Assembly (NCBI RefSeq): GCF_007786235.1
Contig: NZ_VNFK01000013.1
Coordinates: 62,001 to 126,000 of the forward strand
Source: Paenarthrobacter nitroguajacolicus
Lineage (GTDB): Bacteria; Actinomycetota; Actinomycetes; Actinomycetales; Micrococcaceae
Length of the DNA: 64,000 nt
Reading direction: 5' to 3'
The notes under the pieces were generated by a model. That model searched no databases. It was not told the origin of the DNA and saw only the letters and a list, made by a program, of their open reading frames with translations. Every line of letters starts with the position of its first letter. Positions within the stretch are counted from its first letter, which is position 1. A program made the translations under genes and the position numbers. Below, in pieces: positions 52,182 through 61,229 of this stretch.

Positions 52182-53018
52182 ATGGCGAACTACACTGCTG
52201 CTGACATCAAGGCCCTGCGCGAGCGTACCGGCGCCGGCATGATGGACGTCAAGAAGGCTCTTGACGAAGCCAACGGTGACGCTGAGAAGGCCATCGAGAT
52301 TATCCGCATCAAGGGCCTCAAGGGTGCCACCAAGCGCGAAGGCCGTTCCACGGCTGAAGGCTTGGTTGCTGCCAAGGTCAACGGTGGGGTTGGCGTAATG
52401 ATCGAGGTCAACTGCGAGACCGACTTCGTCGCCAAGGCTGACAAGTTCATCCAGTTGGCTGACAAGGTCCTCAACGTTGCAGTCGAGTCCGGCGCAGCCG
52501 ACCTCGAAACCCTGCTGGCCACCGAGGTCGACGGCAAGCCGTTGTCCGAGGTCGTCGTCGAAGAGGGCGCTGTCCTCGGCGAAAAGGTTGTTGTCCGTCG
52601 CATCTCCCGCGTTGAGGGCACCACGGTTGACGCTTACCTGCACAAGACGTCCAAGGATCTCCCGGCCCAGGTCGGCGTCCTGTTCGCTGTTGACGGTGAA
52701 GGCGAAGCCGCTGCAACCGCCGCACACGACATCGCTGTCCACGTTGCAGCCATGGCTCCGAACTACCTGACCCGCGAAGACGTCCCGGCCGAACTGGTCG
52801 AGTCCGAGCGCCGCATCGCCGAAGAGACGGCAAAGGCTGAAGGCAAGCCCGAAGCTGCTCTCTCGAAGATCGTTGAAGGCCGCGTAACGGGCTTCTACAA
52901 GGGTGAAGTTTTGGTTGACCAGGCATTCGCCAAGGATTCCAAGAAGACTGTTGCACAGGTCCTCGAAGAAGCCGGCGTCAAGGCAACCGCAGTAACCCGT
53001 TTCCGCGTCGGAAACTAG
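52182..53018 (+). CDS. tsf: Elongation factor Ts
   Basis: 278 residues. Nucleotide exchange factor that reloads EF-Tu with [23 protein letters not shown] is the UBA-like N-terminal motif, and [14 protein letters not shown] is the EF-Ts core signature. The length is normal for actinobacteria. An AGGGG-type binding site lies before the ATG. The gene is second in the conserved rpsB-tsf-pyrH-frr order and is followed by a clear terminator. Confidence 0.97.
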   Translation: MANYTAADIKALRERTGAGMMDVKKALDEANGDAEKAIEIIRIKGLKGATKREGRSTAEGLVAAKVNGGVGVMIEVNCETDFVAKADKFIQLADKVLNVAVESGAADLETLLATEVDGKPLSEVVVEEGAVLGEKVVVRRISRVEGTTVDAYLHKTSKDLPAQVGVLFAVDGEGEAAATAAHDIAVHVAAMAPNYLTREDVPAELVESERRIAEETAKAEGKPEAALSKIVEGRVTGFYKGEVLVDQAFAKDSKKTVAQVLEEAGVKATAVTRFRVGN

Positions 53019-53023
53019 TAATT

Positions 53024-53066
53024 CATGAAAAGGGGTGGTCACTTCGGTGGCCGCCCCTTTTTCATG
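53024..53066 (+). terminator. Terminator after tsf
   Basis: GAAAAGGGGTGGTCAC pairs with GTGGCCGCCCCTTTTTC around a TTCG tetraloop, with two G-U pairs and one bulge, ending in a T-run. It starts six bases after the tsf stop. Confidence 0.9.
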
Positions 53067-53140
53067 CACCCGTCCGGGGCAGTACCTGCGCGGACCCACA
53101 GCACGATAATCTAGCCAGAGTCCACCAACGGGAAGGCACC

Positions 53141-53878
53141 ATGGAAACCGTCAACACTGCAATCCAGCCCGAGAAGACCCGTCGACGTGTACTTCTGAAA
53201 CTTTCCGGCGAAGTCATCGGCGGAGGTAAGCTCGGCGTCGATCCCGAGACCGTCCGGGCCATTGCCAAGCAGATCGCGGCAGCCGTGTCCGACGTCGAAG
53301 TCGCCATCGTCGTAGGCGGCGGAAACTTCTTCCGCGGAGCAGAGTTGTCCCAGAGCGGCATGGACCGCTCCCGCGCCGATTACATGGGCATGCTGGGCAC
53401 AGTAATGAACTGCCTCGCCCTGCAGGACTTCCTCGAGCAGGCCGGAGTTGAAACCCGCGTCCAGAGCGCTATCACCATGGGCCAGGTAGCTGAGGCCTAC
53501 ATCCCGCGGCGCGCTATCCGCCACATGGAAAAGGGCCGCGTCGTCATCTTCGGCGCTGGCGCTGGCCTGCCCTATTTCTCCACCGACACCGTAGCCGCCC
53601 AGCGTGCGCTTGAAGTCCACGCGGACGTCGTCCTGATGGCCAAGAGCGGTGTGGACGGCGTCTACACCGCCGATCCCAAGAAGGACCCCACCGCCGAGAA
53701 GCTGGATGTCCTCAGCTACGACGACGCCCTGCGCCGCGACATCCGGGTCATGGACCAGACAGCCATGACCATGTGCAAGGACAACAACCTCTCCATGGTG
53801 GTCTTTGGCATGGAAGGCGAAGGCAACGTTACCCGTGCCATCCTCGGCGAAACGCTGGGAACCCTGGTTACTCCCTAG
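53141..53878 (+). CDS. pyrH: Uridylate kinase
   Basis: 245 residues. It phosphorylates UMP to [18 protein letters not shown] is the N-terminal amino acid kinase motif, [20 protein letters not shown] the UMP-binding loop and [20 protein letters not shown] the later signature. The ATG follows GGAAGG. Its own promoter is likely, because a terminator ends the tsf unit 75 bp upstream. frr follows after 117 bp. Confidence 0.97.
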   Translation: METVNTAIQPEKTRRRVLLKLSGEVIGGGKLGVDPETVRAIAKQIAAAVSDVEVAIVVGGGNFFRGAELSQSGMDRSRADYMGMLGTVMNCLALQDFLEQAGVETRVQSAITMGQVAEAYIPRRAIRHMEKGRVVIFGAGAGLPYFSTDTVAAQRALEVHADVVLMAKSGVDGVYTADPKKDPTAEKLDVLSYDDALRRDIRVMDQTAMTMCKDNNLSMVVFGMEGEGNVTRAILGETLGTLVTP

Positions 53879-53995
53879 CAAGGGCTAGGATATTTCTAGG
53901 ACCGTCCGCCTCCCATGGCGGATCTTTACTGTGCATTTCTTTACCGTGCATTGCGGCCTGCAGTTGGGCGGCAACTATTTTCTGAGGAGAAACCC

Positions 53996-54553
53996 GTGAT
54001 CGAAGAGACCTTGCTCGAAGCCGGCGAGAAGATGGACAAGGCGGTTGAGGTAGCCAAGGACGATTTCGCCACGATCCGTACGGGCCGGGCGAACCCCGGT
54101 CTCTACAACAAGGTGATCGTCGAGTACTACGGCACACCCACTCCGCTCCAGCAGCTGGCATCCTTCGGTGTGCCCGACGCCCGGACCATTCTCATCACGC
54201 CTTACGACAAAACCGCACTGCGTGACATCGAGAAAGCCCTGAGCGACTCCGAGGTTGGCGCCAACCCGTCCAACGACGGCAACGTTATCCGCGTGACCAT
54301 CCCGGAGCTCACCAAGGAGCGCCGCAAGGAATACGTGAAGATCGTCAAGGGCAAGGGTGAAGACGCAAAGGTCTCCATCCGCAGCATCCGTCGCAAGGCC
54401 AAGGACACCCTGGACAAGCTCGTCAAGGACGGCGAAGCCGGCGAGGATGAAGGCGCACGCGCCGAGAAGGAACTCGACGCCCTCACCAAGCAGCACGTCG
54501 ACAGCATCGACGAGCTGCTCAAGCGCAAGGAAGCCGAGCTGCTCGAGGTCTGA
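53996..54553 (+). CDS. frr: Ribosome recycling factor
   Basis: 185 residues from a GTG with GAGGAG upstream, exactly the usual RRF length. It splits the post-termination ribosome together with [23 protein letters not shown] and [20 protein letters not shown] are family signatures. A longer frame starting 81 bases earlier would add residues that the family does not have. It overlaps cdsA by one base (TGATG), so the two are translationally coupled. Confidence 0.96.
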   Translation: MIEETLLEAGEKMDKAVEVAKDDFATIRTGRANPGLYNKVIVEYYGTPTPLQQLASFGVPDARTILITPYDKTALRDIEKALSDSEVGANPSNDGNVIRVTIPELTKERRKEYVKIVKGKGEDAKVSIRSIRRKAKDTLDKLVKDGEAGEDEGARAEKELDALTKQHVDSIDELLKRKEAELLEV

Positions 54554-55488
54554 TGAACCAGGCTGAGCCGGCGCCCGCTGAGCGGGTCCCGACACGCGAT
54601 ACCCCCAAACGCGCCAGGCGCGTGCGGGAGAACCCCACACCCAAGGCGGGCCGGAACCTTCCGGCGGCCATCGGCGTCGGGCTTTCCATGCTCCTGGCCG
54701 TCCTGGGAGGATTGCTTTTCCTCCCGCTGGGATTCGTCCTCCTCACCACTGCCTTTGCGGTGCTGGGTGTCTGGGAAGTTTTTCGGGCGCTTGAGGCCCA
54801 GGGCACCCGGATGCCGATCATTCCCGTGATGATCGGCAGCTTGGTGATGCCGGTATCTGCCTACTTCGGCGGCCTGGAAGGTCTGCTGTTCACCATGACG
54901 GCGAGCTCCGTAGCCGTTCTGCTGTGGCGTTCCATCGAGAGTGCCGCGGGGGCGCCGCGCAGCGTCTTTGCCGGGGTTTTCACCCTGGCGTGGATTCCGT
55001 TCCTCATCAGTTTCGCGGCCCTGCCGTTGCACGCCACAGGAGGGGCCACCCCCATCGGCTTCTGGCCGAACGGCATCCCCGATGGCGCATGGCAGATTGC
55101 ATCGATGTTGCTGCTGGTCGTCTCGAATGACACGTTCGGATACATCGTGGGCGCCTCGTTCGGTAAGCACCCCATGGCGCCCAAGATCAGCCCGAAGAAG
55201 TCTTGGGAGGGCTTCGCGGGATCTGTCGGCGGGGCCATGGTCATTGGTGTCCTGGCCTGCATCTTCCTGCTCGACAAGCCCTGGTGGGTGGGGCTGATCC
55301 TGGCCGTTGGCATGGTGGCCGCAGCCACCGCTGGAGACCTCGCCGAGTCCATGGTCAAGCGCGAGCTTGGCGTCAAGGACATGAGCAGCATCCTTCCCGG
55401 CCATGGCGGCGTGATGGACAGACTGGACTCCATTGTCTTCGCGGCCCCTGTAGCCTATGTTCTGTTCGCGCTGCTGAGCGGCGTCTGA
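54553..55488 (+). CDS. cdsA: Phosphatidate cytidylyltransferase
   Basis: 311 residues with seven or eight membrane helices. It makes CDP-diacylglycerol from phosphatidate and CTP, the precursor of phosphatidylglycerol and other lipids. The signature near the C-terminus is complete: VKRELGVKDMSSILPGHGGV, then MDRLDS. SNDTFGYIVGASFGKHPMAP is also typical. The first 30 residues are charged and cytosolic. The start codon overlaps the frr stop. Confidence 0.95.
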   Translation: MNQAEPAPAERVPTRDTPKRARRVRENPTPKAGRNLPAAIGVGLSMLLAVLGGLLFLPLGFVLLTTAFAVLGVWEVFRALEAQGTRMPIIPVMIGSLVMPVSAYFGGLEGLLFTMTASSVAVLLWRSIESAAGAPRSVFAGVFTLAWIPFLISFAALPLHATGGATPIGFWPNGIPDGAWQIASMLLLVVSNDTFGYIVGASFGKHPMAPKISPKKSWEGFAGSVGGAMVIGVLACIFLLDKPWWVGLILAVGMVAAATAGDLAESMVKRELGVKDMSSILPGHGGVMDRLDSIVFAAPVAYVLFALLSGV

Positions 55489-55509
55489 CAACCCAATGAA
55501 GGAAAATTA

Positions 55510-56094
55510 GTGGCAGTGGATATTCAACGCCAGATTCCCGCAACATTCGACCGCGTGGAGCGCAGCAAGTACGGCTACAACGCCAAACAGGTGGACGAGT
55601 TCCTCCAGCGCGCCAGGACGTCGTTTGAAAATCCCGTTGGCACGGCAGACCAAGTGGCCAGCGTCGATGTCCGGGACGTGGCTTTCGACCCCGTCAAGGG
55701 TGGCTATGACGCTCAGAGCGTGGATGCCGCATTGGACCGCCTGGAGGACGCCTTCGCTCGCCGTGAACGTGACGATCTGGTCAGTCAACAAGGCGAAGAG
55801 GCCTGGCTGCGCCAGATTGGCAAGCTCTCCGGCATCCTGCGTGGCAGGCTTCACCGCCCCGACGGTGAGCGTTTCCGCCGACCATCCAAGAAACGGGCGC
55901 GCAGTTACAACGTCCAGGACGTCGATGCCCTGTGCGCCGACTTGATCGGATACCTTGAGCACGATCAGCCCTTGAGCGTGGACGCCGTCCGCCGCGCCGT
56001 CTTCCGTGCTGCCAAAGGCGATGAGGGCTACGAAGAAGCCCAGGTGGACGCCTTCCTGGCACGCGTCGTGGAACTCATGGCGGCGATCGACTAG
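55510..56094 (+). CDS. DivIVA-repeat protein
   Basis: 194 residues from a GTG with GAAGGA upstream. It contains four short DivIVA-like elements: FDRVERSKYGYNAKQVDEFL, GGYDAQSVDAALDRLEDAF, RARSYNVQDVDALCADLIGY and EGYEEAQVDAFLARVVELM. Each carries the GY-x-x-xx-VD core found at the N-terminus of DivIVA/Wag31. The long coiled-coil of true DivIVA is missing. This fits the actinobacterial repeat family (divI1A repeat). It follows cdsA by 21 bp. It may mark curved membrane or septum, but no function is proven. Confidence 0.8.
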   Translation: MAVDIQRQIPATFDRVERSKYGYNAKQVDEFLQRARTSFENPVGTADQVASVDVRDVAFDPVKGGYDAQSVDAALDRLEDAFARRERDDLVSQQGEEAWLRQIGKLSGILRGRLHRPDGERFRRPSKKRARSYNVQDVDALCADLIGYLEHDQPLSVDAVRRAVFRAAKGDEGYEEAQVDAFLARVVELMAAID

Positions 56095-56107
56095 TTCGCT
56101 GCGCGGA

Positions 56108-56800
56108 CTATCGCTGTGTGGGGGACCGCGGCGGATTGTTCTTCCATACGTCAAGGTAACGGCGCCTGCCGCGAGCCAAGGATGTGCCGAAGAACGCCAG
56201 TGCAGCCACCACGGCCACACCCACTGCCAACGGCACCGGAACCGCGGCAGCCAGCAGTGCCGATCCCACCAGGAGCGCTATCAGGGCTGCGTTGACGGTT
56301 CCCATGAATACCATGCTGCTTCCGGCTACTTGGCTGAAGTCCTTTCGGCCTCCCAGGAAGTAGTAGGTCTTTTTCGCCCCTTCCTCGTCGTCGGTGTAGG
56401 CGGCCATAAGGTATGGGGCAACGCCCGGATCGAGATCCACGTAGGCAGCCCTCAGGCGGTTCATGGCAATGACATACATGAGGTCTTCCATGCCTACGCT
56501 CATGACGCGGATATGCGTGAGCAGCCCAACCACCACATCGATGCTCAGGATGGTCAGGGCGAAGGCCCTGAACGCATCCGAGAACTGGGTGGCGTTACCC
56601 ACCAAGGCCACGCTTAGCAAACTCGCCGAGGTAAAAGTCAGGAACATGCTGATGCGGGTGAGGACTTCGCCCTGGGTGGTGCTTCGCGAGGCCAGCAGGC
56701 TCCAATGTTCCGTAGCCAATAACTGGGCACGGACGCTGGGCGACAGCTCCGCCGGAGGCGCAGGCGGTTCAGGGTTGGTTGCGCCCGGTTCCTCTGACAT
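56108..56800 (-). CDS. Hypothetical four-helix membrane protein
   Basis: 230 residues. Two pairs of hydrophobic helices (about 45-105 and 160-210) flank a soluble loop of about 60 residues with MEDLMYVIAMNRLRAAYVDL and YTDDEEGAKKTYYFLGGRKD. The N-terminus is Pro/Glu-rich. The layout recalls small membrane proteins that change lipid or ion permeability, but no family motif is certain. It lies 49 bp after the symporter gene on the same strand and may belong to that unit. A GTG 33 bases upstream is an alternative start. Confidence 0.6.
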   Translation of the reverse strand: MSEEPGATNPEPPAPPAELSPSVRAQLLATEHWSLLASRSTTQGEVLTRISMFLTFTSASLLSVALVGNATQFSDAFRAFALTILSIDVVVGLLTHIRVMSVGMEDLMYVIAMNRLRAAYVDLDPGVAPYLMAAYTDDEEGAKKTYYFLGGRKDFSQVAGSSMVFMGTVNAALIALLVGSALLAAAVPVPLAVGVAVVAALAFFGTSLARGRRRYLDVWKNNPPRSPTQR

Positions 56801-56849
56801 GGCGACATTGTCCACCCTGGCGGATTCGGTCACAACAGGCGGCCGCCTG

Positions 56850-58316
56850 CTATCGCTCGGTCACCACCGGGCGCTCCGGGACATGCAGACGGGACATCAC
56901 GCGGTTCACCGAGGCGGGCACACGGTTCTTCGTCACCATGGAGACGGCAACCGTCACAGCGAATGCGGCCGGGACGCTCCAGGCCGCGGGCTGGGCAAGC
57001 CATGCGGGGGCGTTCGCCGGCCCCATCAAGGTCCCGACCACCATGGCACCTCCACAAAGCAGGGCCCCGGTCAGCATGCCCGCAATGGCACCGGCGTCCG
57101 TCAGCCCCCGCCACCAAATCCCCAGGAGCAAAACCGGGCAAATAGTGGAGGCCGTGAACGCGAAGACCAAGCCAACACTGCCGGCCAGGGCCAGGGTGTC
57201 GGTCATGAAAGCAAAACCCAAAGGTACGACGGCGGCGAGCACCGCAGCGAGGCGGAAGCCCCTCACGCTTCCGCCAAAGAGGTCCTGGCTGATGACGCCG
57301 GACAGCGACACCACCAGCCCGGAGGTGGTGGACAGGAACGCGGCGAACGCTCCGGCAACCACCAAGGCAGACAACAGATCGCCGGCCGTCCCGCCCACCA
57401 GCTTTCCGGGCAACAGCAGCACCAGGGCGTCGGCTTGCCCGGACTGAGCCAGTTCAGGAGCGAACATTCTTCCCAGCGCACCGGAGACTGTGGGGAACAG
57501 GTAGAAGACCGAGAGCAGTCCCAGCACAATAAGCGTGGTCCGGCGCGCCGACTGCCCGTCAGGGTTGGTGTAGAACCTCACCAACACGTGGGGCAAACCC
57601 AGGGTTCCAAACAGTAACGCCACCAGAAGCGAGATGTGTTGATACGCGCCCGCAGCGGCCTGGCTGGTCGGATTGACCGGGAGTGCAGCCTGCGGCTGAG
57701 TACCATTGCCTGCCAGTACCAGCAGCACGAAGACCACGGGCACAGCCAGTGCAGTCAGCTTCAGCCAGTATTGGAAGGCTTGGACAAAGGTTATGGAGCG
57801 CATGCCACCTGCCACTACCGTGAGGCACACGACCAGGACTACCGCCGTCGAACCTACCCACGAAGGCAAACCCGTGGTGATCCGGATGGTGAGCGCGGCG
57901 CCGTGGAGTTGCGGGACGATGTACAGCCACCCCACGGCCACCACCACCAAGCTGGTCACGCGACGGACTAGTTTCGAGTCCAGCCGTGCTTCGGTGAAAT
58001 CCGGGATGGTGTAAGCCCCGGAGCGCCGCAGTGGAGCGGCAACAAACAACAACAGCATCAGATAACCGGCGGTGTAGCCGATAGGAAACCAGAGGGCATC
58101 GGTTCCGGAGAGCAGGATCAACCCTGCGACTCCGAGGAAGCTGGCGGCGGACAGGTACTCTCCACCGATCGCCGAGGCGTTCCACCACGGCGGGACCGTA
58201 CGCGAGGCGACGTAGAAGTCGCCGGTAGTGCGGGAGATGCGCAAACCATAGAAGCCAATAACCGCCGTCGCGATGGATACGGCAATAAACGCGAACAGGC
58301 CGACGGCGGGATTCAT
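56850..58316 (-). CDS. Sodium:solute symporter, acetate/monocarboxylate type
   Basis: 488 residues with thirteen or so helices. The SSS family motifs are present: FYVASRTVPPWWNASAIGGE and YLSAASFLGVAGLILLSGT at helix 1-2, and TLGLPHVLVRFYTNPDG in the middle, as in ActP/MctC. It overlaps the small membrane protein gene upstream by 4 bp. It probably imports acetate, pyruvate or another short acid with sodium or protons, under control of the adjacent LytS/LytTR pair. It is a diverged paralogue of the second symporter at 61 kb. Confidence 0.87.
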   Translation of the reverse strand: MNPAVGLFAFIAVSIATAVIGFYGLRISRTTGDFYVASRTVPPWWNASAIGGEYLSAASFLGVAGLILLSGTDALWFPIGYTAGYLMLLLFVAAPLRRSGAYTIPDFTEARLDSKLVRRVTSLVVVAVGWLYIVPQLHGAALTIRITTGLPSWVGSTAVVLVVCLTVVAGGMRSITFVQAFQYWLKLTALAVPVVFVLLVLAGNGTQPQAALPVNPTSQAAAGAYQHISLLVALLFGTLGLPHVLVRFYTNPDGQSARRTTLIVLGLLSVFYLFPTVSGALGRMFAPELAQSGQADALVLLLPGKLVGGTAGDLLSALVVAGAFAAFLSTTSGLVVSLSGVISQDLFGGSVRGFRLAAVLAAVVPLGFAFMTDTLALAGSVGLVFAFTASTICPVLLLGIWWRGLTDAGAIAGMLTGALLCGGAMVVGTLMGPANAPAWLAQPAAWSVPAAFAVTVAVSMVTKNRVPASVNRVMSRLHVPERPVVTER

Positions 58317-58675
58317 TTGTCCTCCACAAGGTCCCGGTAGCGGGCCTCGTTGCGGGCGGCGGCGCGGGTGTAAAGCCAGGCACTCAAGCCAATCACCGGG
58401 TAGATTCCAACGCCAAGCACCAGCCAGACCAGGGGAATGCCAAGGACCCGGGTTTCTGCAACGCCCGGTCCGTACACGAGGATCAGCGCGAGCACTGTAA
58501 GGATGACCAGGAAGCCGCAGGCCACCACCAATGCCAGGCGCAACTGTGAGCGGATCAGCGAGCGGATAAAGACCCGGCCGGCGTCGGAGTCCTCGGGCAC
58601 CTCGCGTGGGTACGGCAACCGGCCCGGAGCTGCGGTGGCCGATTGGCGCGGTGCCGTGACGCGGACACGAGTCAT
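58313..58675 (-). CDS. Small two-helix membrane protein paired with the symporter
   Basis: 120 residues with two membrane helices (LALVVACGFLVILTVLALIL and VWLVLGVGIYPVIGLSAWLY). Its gene overlaps the response regulator gene by 4 bp and the symporter gene by 4 bp. In the second module a DUF485 protein occupies the same position before actP. This protein looks like a distant equivalent of DUF485, which is thought to be an accessory subunit of such symporters. The family link is inference from position and topology. Confidence 0.7.
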   Translation of the reverse strand: MTRVRVTAPRQSATAAPGRLPYPREVPEDSDAGRVFIRSLIRSQLRLALVVACGFLVILTVLALILVYGPGVAETRVLGIPLVWLVLGVGIYPVIGLSAWLYTRAAARNEARYRDLVEDK

Positions 58676-59391
58676 CCTTGCGGCCGGATGCGGGTGGACT
58701 GCAGCTTGTCCCTGACGGAGGGAAGATGGCGTCGGCTGATGGGCAGTTCAGCTCCCGCCACGGCTACGCTGGGGCCGGTTGCGGAGAGCTTGAGGTGCTG
58801 CACGTGGTTCAGTGCGATGAGATATGAGCGGTGGATTCGAATGAACCCCGCCTCCGCCCATTTCTGTTCCAGGTCACTGAGGGGCACCCGGATGAGATAG
58901 CTGGCCTCGGCAGTGTGCAACCGGGCGTAGTCGCCTTGTGCTTGCACATACGTGACATCGTCGCGGCGGATCATGCGGGTGGTACTGCCGAGGTCCACCG
59001 TGATCATTTCCGGCGCGGGAGTTCCGTCCTTGATGAGCTCGCTGATCCGGTCCACGGAGCGGGAGAGCCGTTCCGCCCGGAGCGGCTTGAGCAGGTAGTC
59101 GATGGCGGCGAGGTCGAAGGCTTCCAGCGCACAGTCTTCGTCGGCGGTGACGAACACGACGGCGGGAGGGCTGGTGCTGCGCGATATGGCACGTGCTATG
59201 TCCAAGCCTGAAAGGGCCGGCATGTGGATGTCGAGGAAAACGGCGTCCACGGACTCTGTTTCCAATGTCCGCAGCGCCTCGGCTCCGGACGACGCCCGGT
59301 GAATGGTGCCGATCCGCTCATCCCTGCCCAGCAGGAAAGCGAGCTCTTCCACGGCGGGAAGTTCGTCATCAGCGACGAGCACGTTGATCAT
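58672..59391 (-). CDS. LytTR family response regulator
   Basis: 239 residues. The receiver domain has INVLVADDELPAVEELAFLL and the phospho-acceptor aspartate in SVDAVFLDIHMPALSG. The C-terminal LytTR DNA-binding domain has VTYVQAQGDYARLHTAEASY and FIRIHRSYLIALNHVQHL. It pairs with the LytS-type kinase 21 bp upstream and overlaps the next gene by 4 bp. Similar pairs in other bacteria (BtsSR, YpdAB) control uptake of pyruvate and related acids. Confidence 0.92.
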   Translation of the reverse strand: MINVLVADDELPAVEELAFLLGRDERIGTIHRASSGAEALRTLETESVDAVFLDIHMPALSGLDIARAISRSTSPPAVVFVTADEDCALEAFDLAAIDYLLKPLRAERLSRSVDRISELIKDGTPAPEMITVDLGSTTRMIRRDDVTYVQAQGDYARLHTAEASYLIRVPLSDLEQKWAEAGFIRIHRSYLIALNHVQHLKLSATGPSVAVAGAELPISRRHLPSVRDKLQSTRIRPQG

Positions 59392-59412
59392 GAATAAAGA
59401 CTAACCGGCACG

Positions 59413-60606
59413 TCAGGCGTCGTGGCCCGGCTGGGACTTGGGGACCCGCATGGTGATCAGGGTTCCTTCGCCCGGGGCTGTATCGATCACGAGTCCGTGT
59501 TCGTCCCCGTAAACCTGCCGAAGCCGGGCGTCCACGTTGCGGAGTCCCACATGGTCGCCGTCGGTATGTCCGGCGAGCACCGAGCGCAGGTGTTCCGGGT
59601 CCATGCCCACGCCGTCGTCTTCGATGGTGACTTCAGCGAAGGCGCCGGAATCGTTGGCGCAAATGGTGATGTGTCCCGGCCCCTCTTTGGCCTCCAACCC
59701 GTGGCGGACCGCGTTCTCCACCAGCGGTTGGAGGCTGAGGAACGGAATGACCGTGCTGAGGACCTCGGGAGCGATCCGCAAGCTGACCTGCACGCGTTCG
59801 CCGAACCGGGCCCGTTCCAGCAGCAGGTAGCGGTCGATGCAGCGCAGTTCTTCCGCCACAGTAGTGAAGTCGCCGTGCCGCCTGAACGAATAGCGCGTGA
59901 AGTCGGCAAACTCCACCACGAGCTCACGGGCCCGGGCCGGATCCGTGTTGATGAACGAGGCAATCGCGTTCAACGAGTTGTAGATGAAGTGTGGACTGAT
60001 CTGGGCACGCAATGCCCTGACTTCCGCTTCCATCAGGAGCGTCCGTGAGGCCTCGAGTTCCGCCAATTCCAGCTGCGCGGCAATCCAGTCCGCCACCTCG
60101 GTGGTGGCCCTCACCAGCCCCGCTCCCGCAGCGGGTGCCAGTGCGGCCACGGAGCCAACCACCCTGGACCCGGCCCTGATCGGCGCTATGACGGCACTGA
60201 AATCGTGCTCGGCTTTTTCATGGTGCGGATTCCCTGCGTGGGGCACCACTGCCGTGCGCCCGGTGGCCAGCACCTCGGCAGCCAGCCGCATCAGTGAAGG
60301 CCGGAGTTCCTCGCCGGCACCGTCCCAGGCGAGCACGGCGTCCGTGTCGGTGATGGCCAGGGCCTCACACGCGAGCAGCGCGCGCAGTTGTTTGCTCGCC
60401 TTGGCTGCGCCGGCAGGTTGGAGGCCGCCCCTGAGATGCTGCCCCGCCCGGGATGCAGCGTGCAGCGTGTTGTACGTTGCACGTTCGGCGTCCGTGCCAA
60501 GGTCGCGGAACGAACGGATCACCTTCAGGCCAACACCCACGACGACGGCGATGGCCAGCACGATCACGGCGATCGCGGCTGCAGTAAAAAGTGGGGAGTC
60601 CGGCAT
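59413..60606 (-). CDS. LytS-type sensor histidine kinase
   Basis: 397 residues. One N-terminal membrane helix (LFTAAAIAVIVLAIAVVVGV), a GAF-like sensor domain (about 60-190) and the His-kinase core: LRAQISPHFIYNSLNAIASF is the LytS/YpdA phosphorylation site, followed by LSLQPLVENAVRHGLEAKEG and IEDDGVGMD for ATP binding. With only one helix and a GAF domain it probably senses a cytosolic or membrane-near small molecule rather than an external one. It is the first gene of the minus-strand unit. Confidence 0.9.
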   Translation of the reverse strand: MPDSPLFTAAAIAVIVLAIAVVVGVGLKVIRSFRDLGTDAERATYNTLHAASRAGQHLRGGLQPAGAAKASKQLRALLACEALAITDTDAVLAWDGAGEELRPSLMRLAAEVLATGRTAVVPHAGNPHHEKAEHDFSAVIAPIRAGSRVVGSVAALAPAAGAGLVRATTEVADWIAAQLELAELEASRTLLMEAEVRALRAQISPHFIYNSLNAIASFINTDPARARELVVEFADFTRYSFRRHGDFTTVAEELRCIDRYLLLERARFGERVQVSLRIAPEVLSTVIPFLSLQPLVENAVRHGLEAKEGPGHITICANDSGAFAEVTIEDDGVGMDPEHLRSVLAGHTDGDHVGLRNVDARLRQVYGDEHGLVIDTAPGEGTLITMRVPKSQPGHDA

Positions 60607-60660
60607 AAGGCCAGCGTAGCGGGATGTTCGCCCTCCTCACCGAAGGGGTGGGACTGGGAC

Positions 60661-60724
60661 GCTCTCTCACATGCCGCCGGGTTTTCCTGATCGCTCTCTC
60701 ACATGCCGTTTGGCGCAGGGCAGG
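60661..60724. repeat. 32-bp direct repeat with GCTCTCTCACAT core, locus C
   Basis: GCTCTCTCACATGCCG occurs at 60661 and 60693, exactly 32 bp apart. The first unit continues CCGGGTTTTCCTGATC, similar to the locus A unit (CGGGTTTCCGG...AT). The second diverges after the core. It lies in the divergent region between the LytS kinase gene and the DUF485-actP unit. Confidence 0.8.
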
Positions 60725-60734
60725 GACCGTTGAG
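60705..60734 (+). promoter_or_regulatory. Candidate LytTR binding site before DUF485-actP
   Basis: GCCGTTTGG (60705) and ACCGTTGAG (60726) are two imperfect 9-bp repeats with a 12-bp spacer. This matches the usual form of LytTR sites (two GTT-centred repeats, 21 bp from start to start). It lies about 115 bp before the DUF485 gene. The match is loose and needs testing. Confidence 0.35.
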
Positions 60735-60848
60735 CGATGGCAACGGGTGAACCTCTGGAACCGGCACCGGACGCCGTTCGATAGTGATTGCAGTCACATT
60801 GGCAAGGCGTGTGGAGCTGATGTGGACACATCACAACCAGGAGGAACC

Positions 60849-61229
60849 ATGGGTAATGAGGCCCAACCCCAGGACGCAACGGCGTCCGTGGACTTCCAGG
60901 AAGTCCAACAGACGGAACGGTTCAAGACATTGCGCAAGCGGCATCGCAGCTTTGTCTTTCCGATGGCAGTTGTATTCCTGCTTTGGTATTTCGCGTATGT
61001 TCTCTTGGCTGCCTATGCGGTCGAATTCATGTCCACCAAGGTCTGGGGCAACATCAACGTCGGCCTGATTCTCGGCCTGCTCCAGTTCGTCACCACCTTC
61101 GGCATCACGGCCTGGTACGTGAATTACTCCAACAAGAAGCTGGACCCCATCGCTGCAGACATCCGCAACGAGATCGAGGGCCACGAATTTGATAAGGACG
61201 GCAATGTGATCAGCGGGGTCAACAAATGA
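60849..61229 (+). CDS. DUF485 membrane protein, symporter partner
   Basis: 126 residues with two membrane helices (FPMAVVFLLWYFAYVLLAAY and VGLILGLLQFVTTFGITAWY). RFKTLRKRHRSFVFPMAV and the end ITAWYVNYSNKKLDPIA are DUF485 hallmarks (the YjcH/MctB type). The gene always sits before actP-like symporters and probably supports them. The ATG follows AGGAGG. It overlaps actP by 4 bp (ATGA). Confidence 0.93.
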   Translation: MGNEAQPQDATASVDFQEVQQTERFKTLRKRHRSFVFPMAVVFLLWYFAYVLLAAYAVEFMSTKVWGNINVGLILGLLQFVTTFGITAWYVNYSNKKLDPIAADIRNEIEGHEFDKDGNVISGVNK

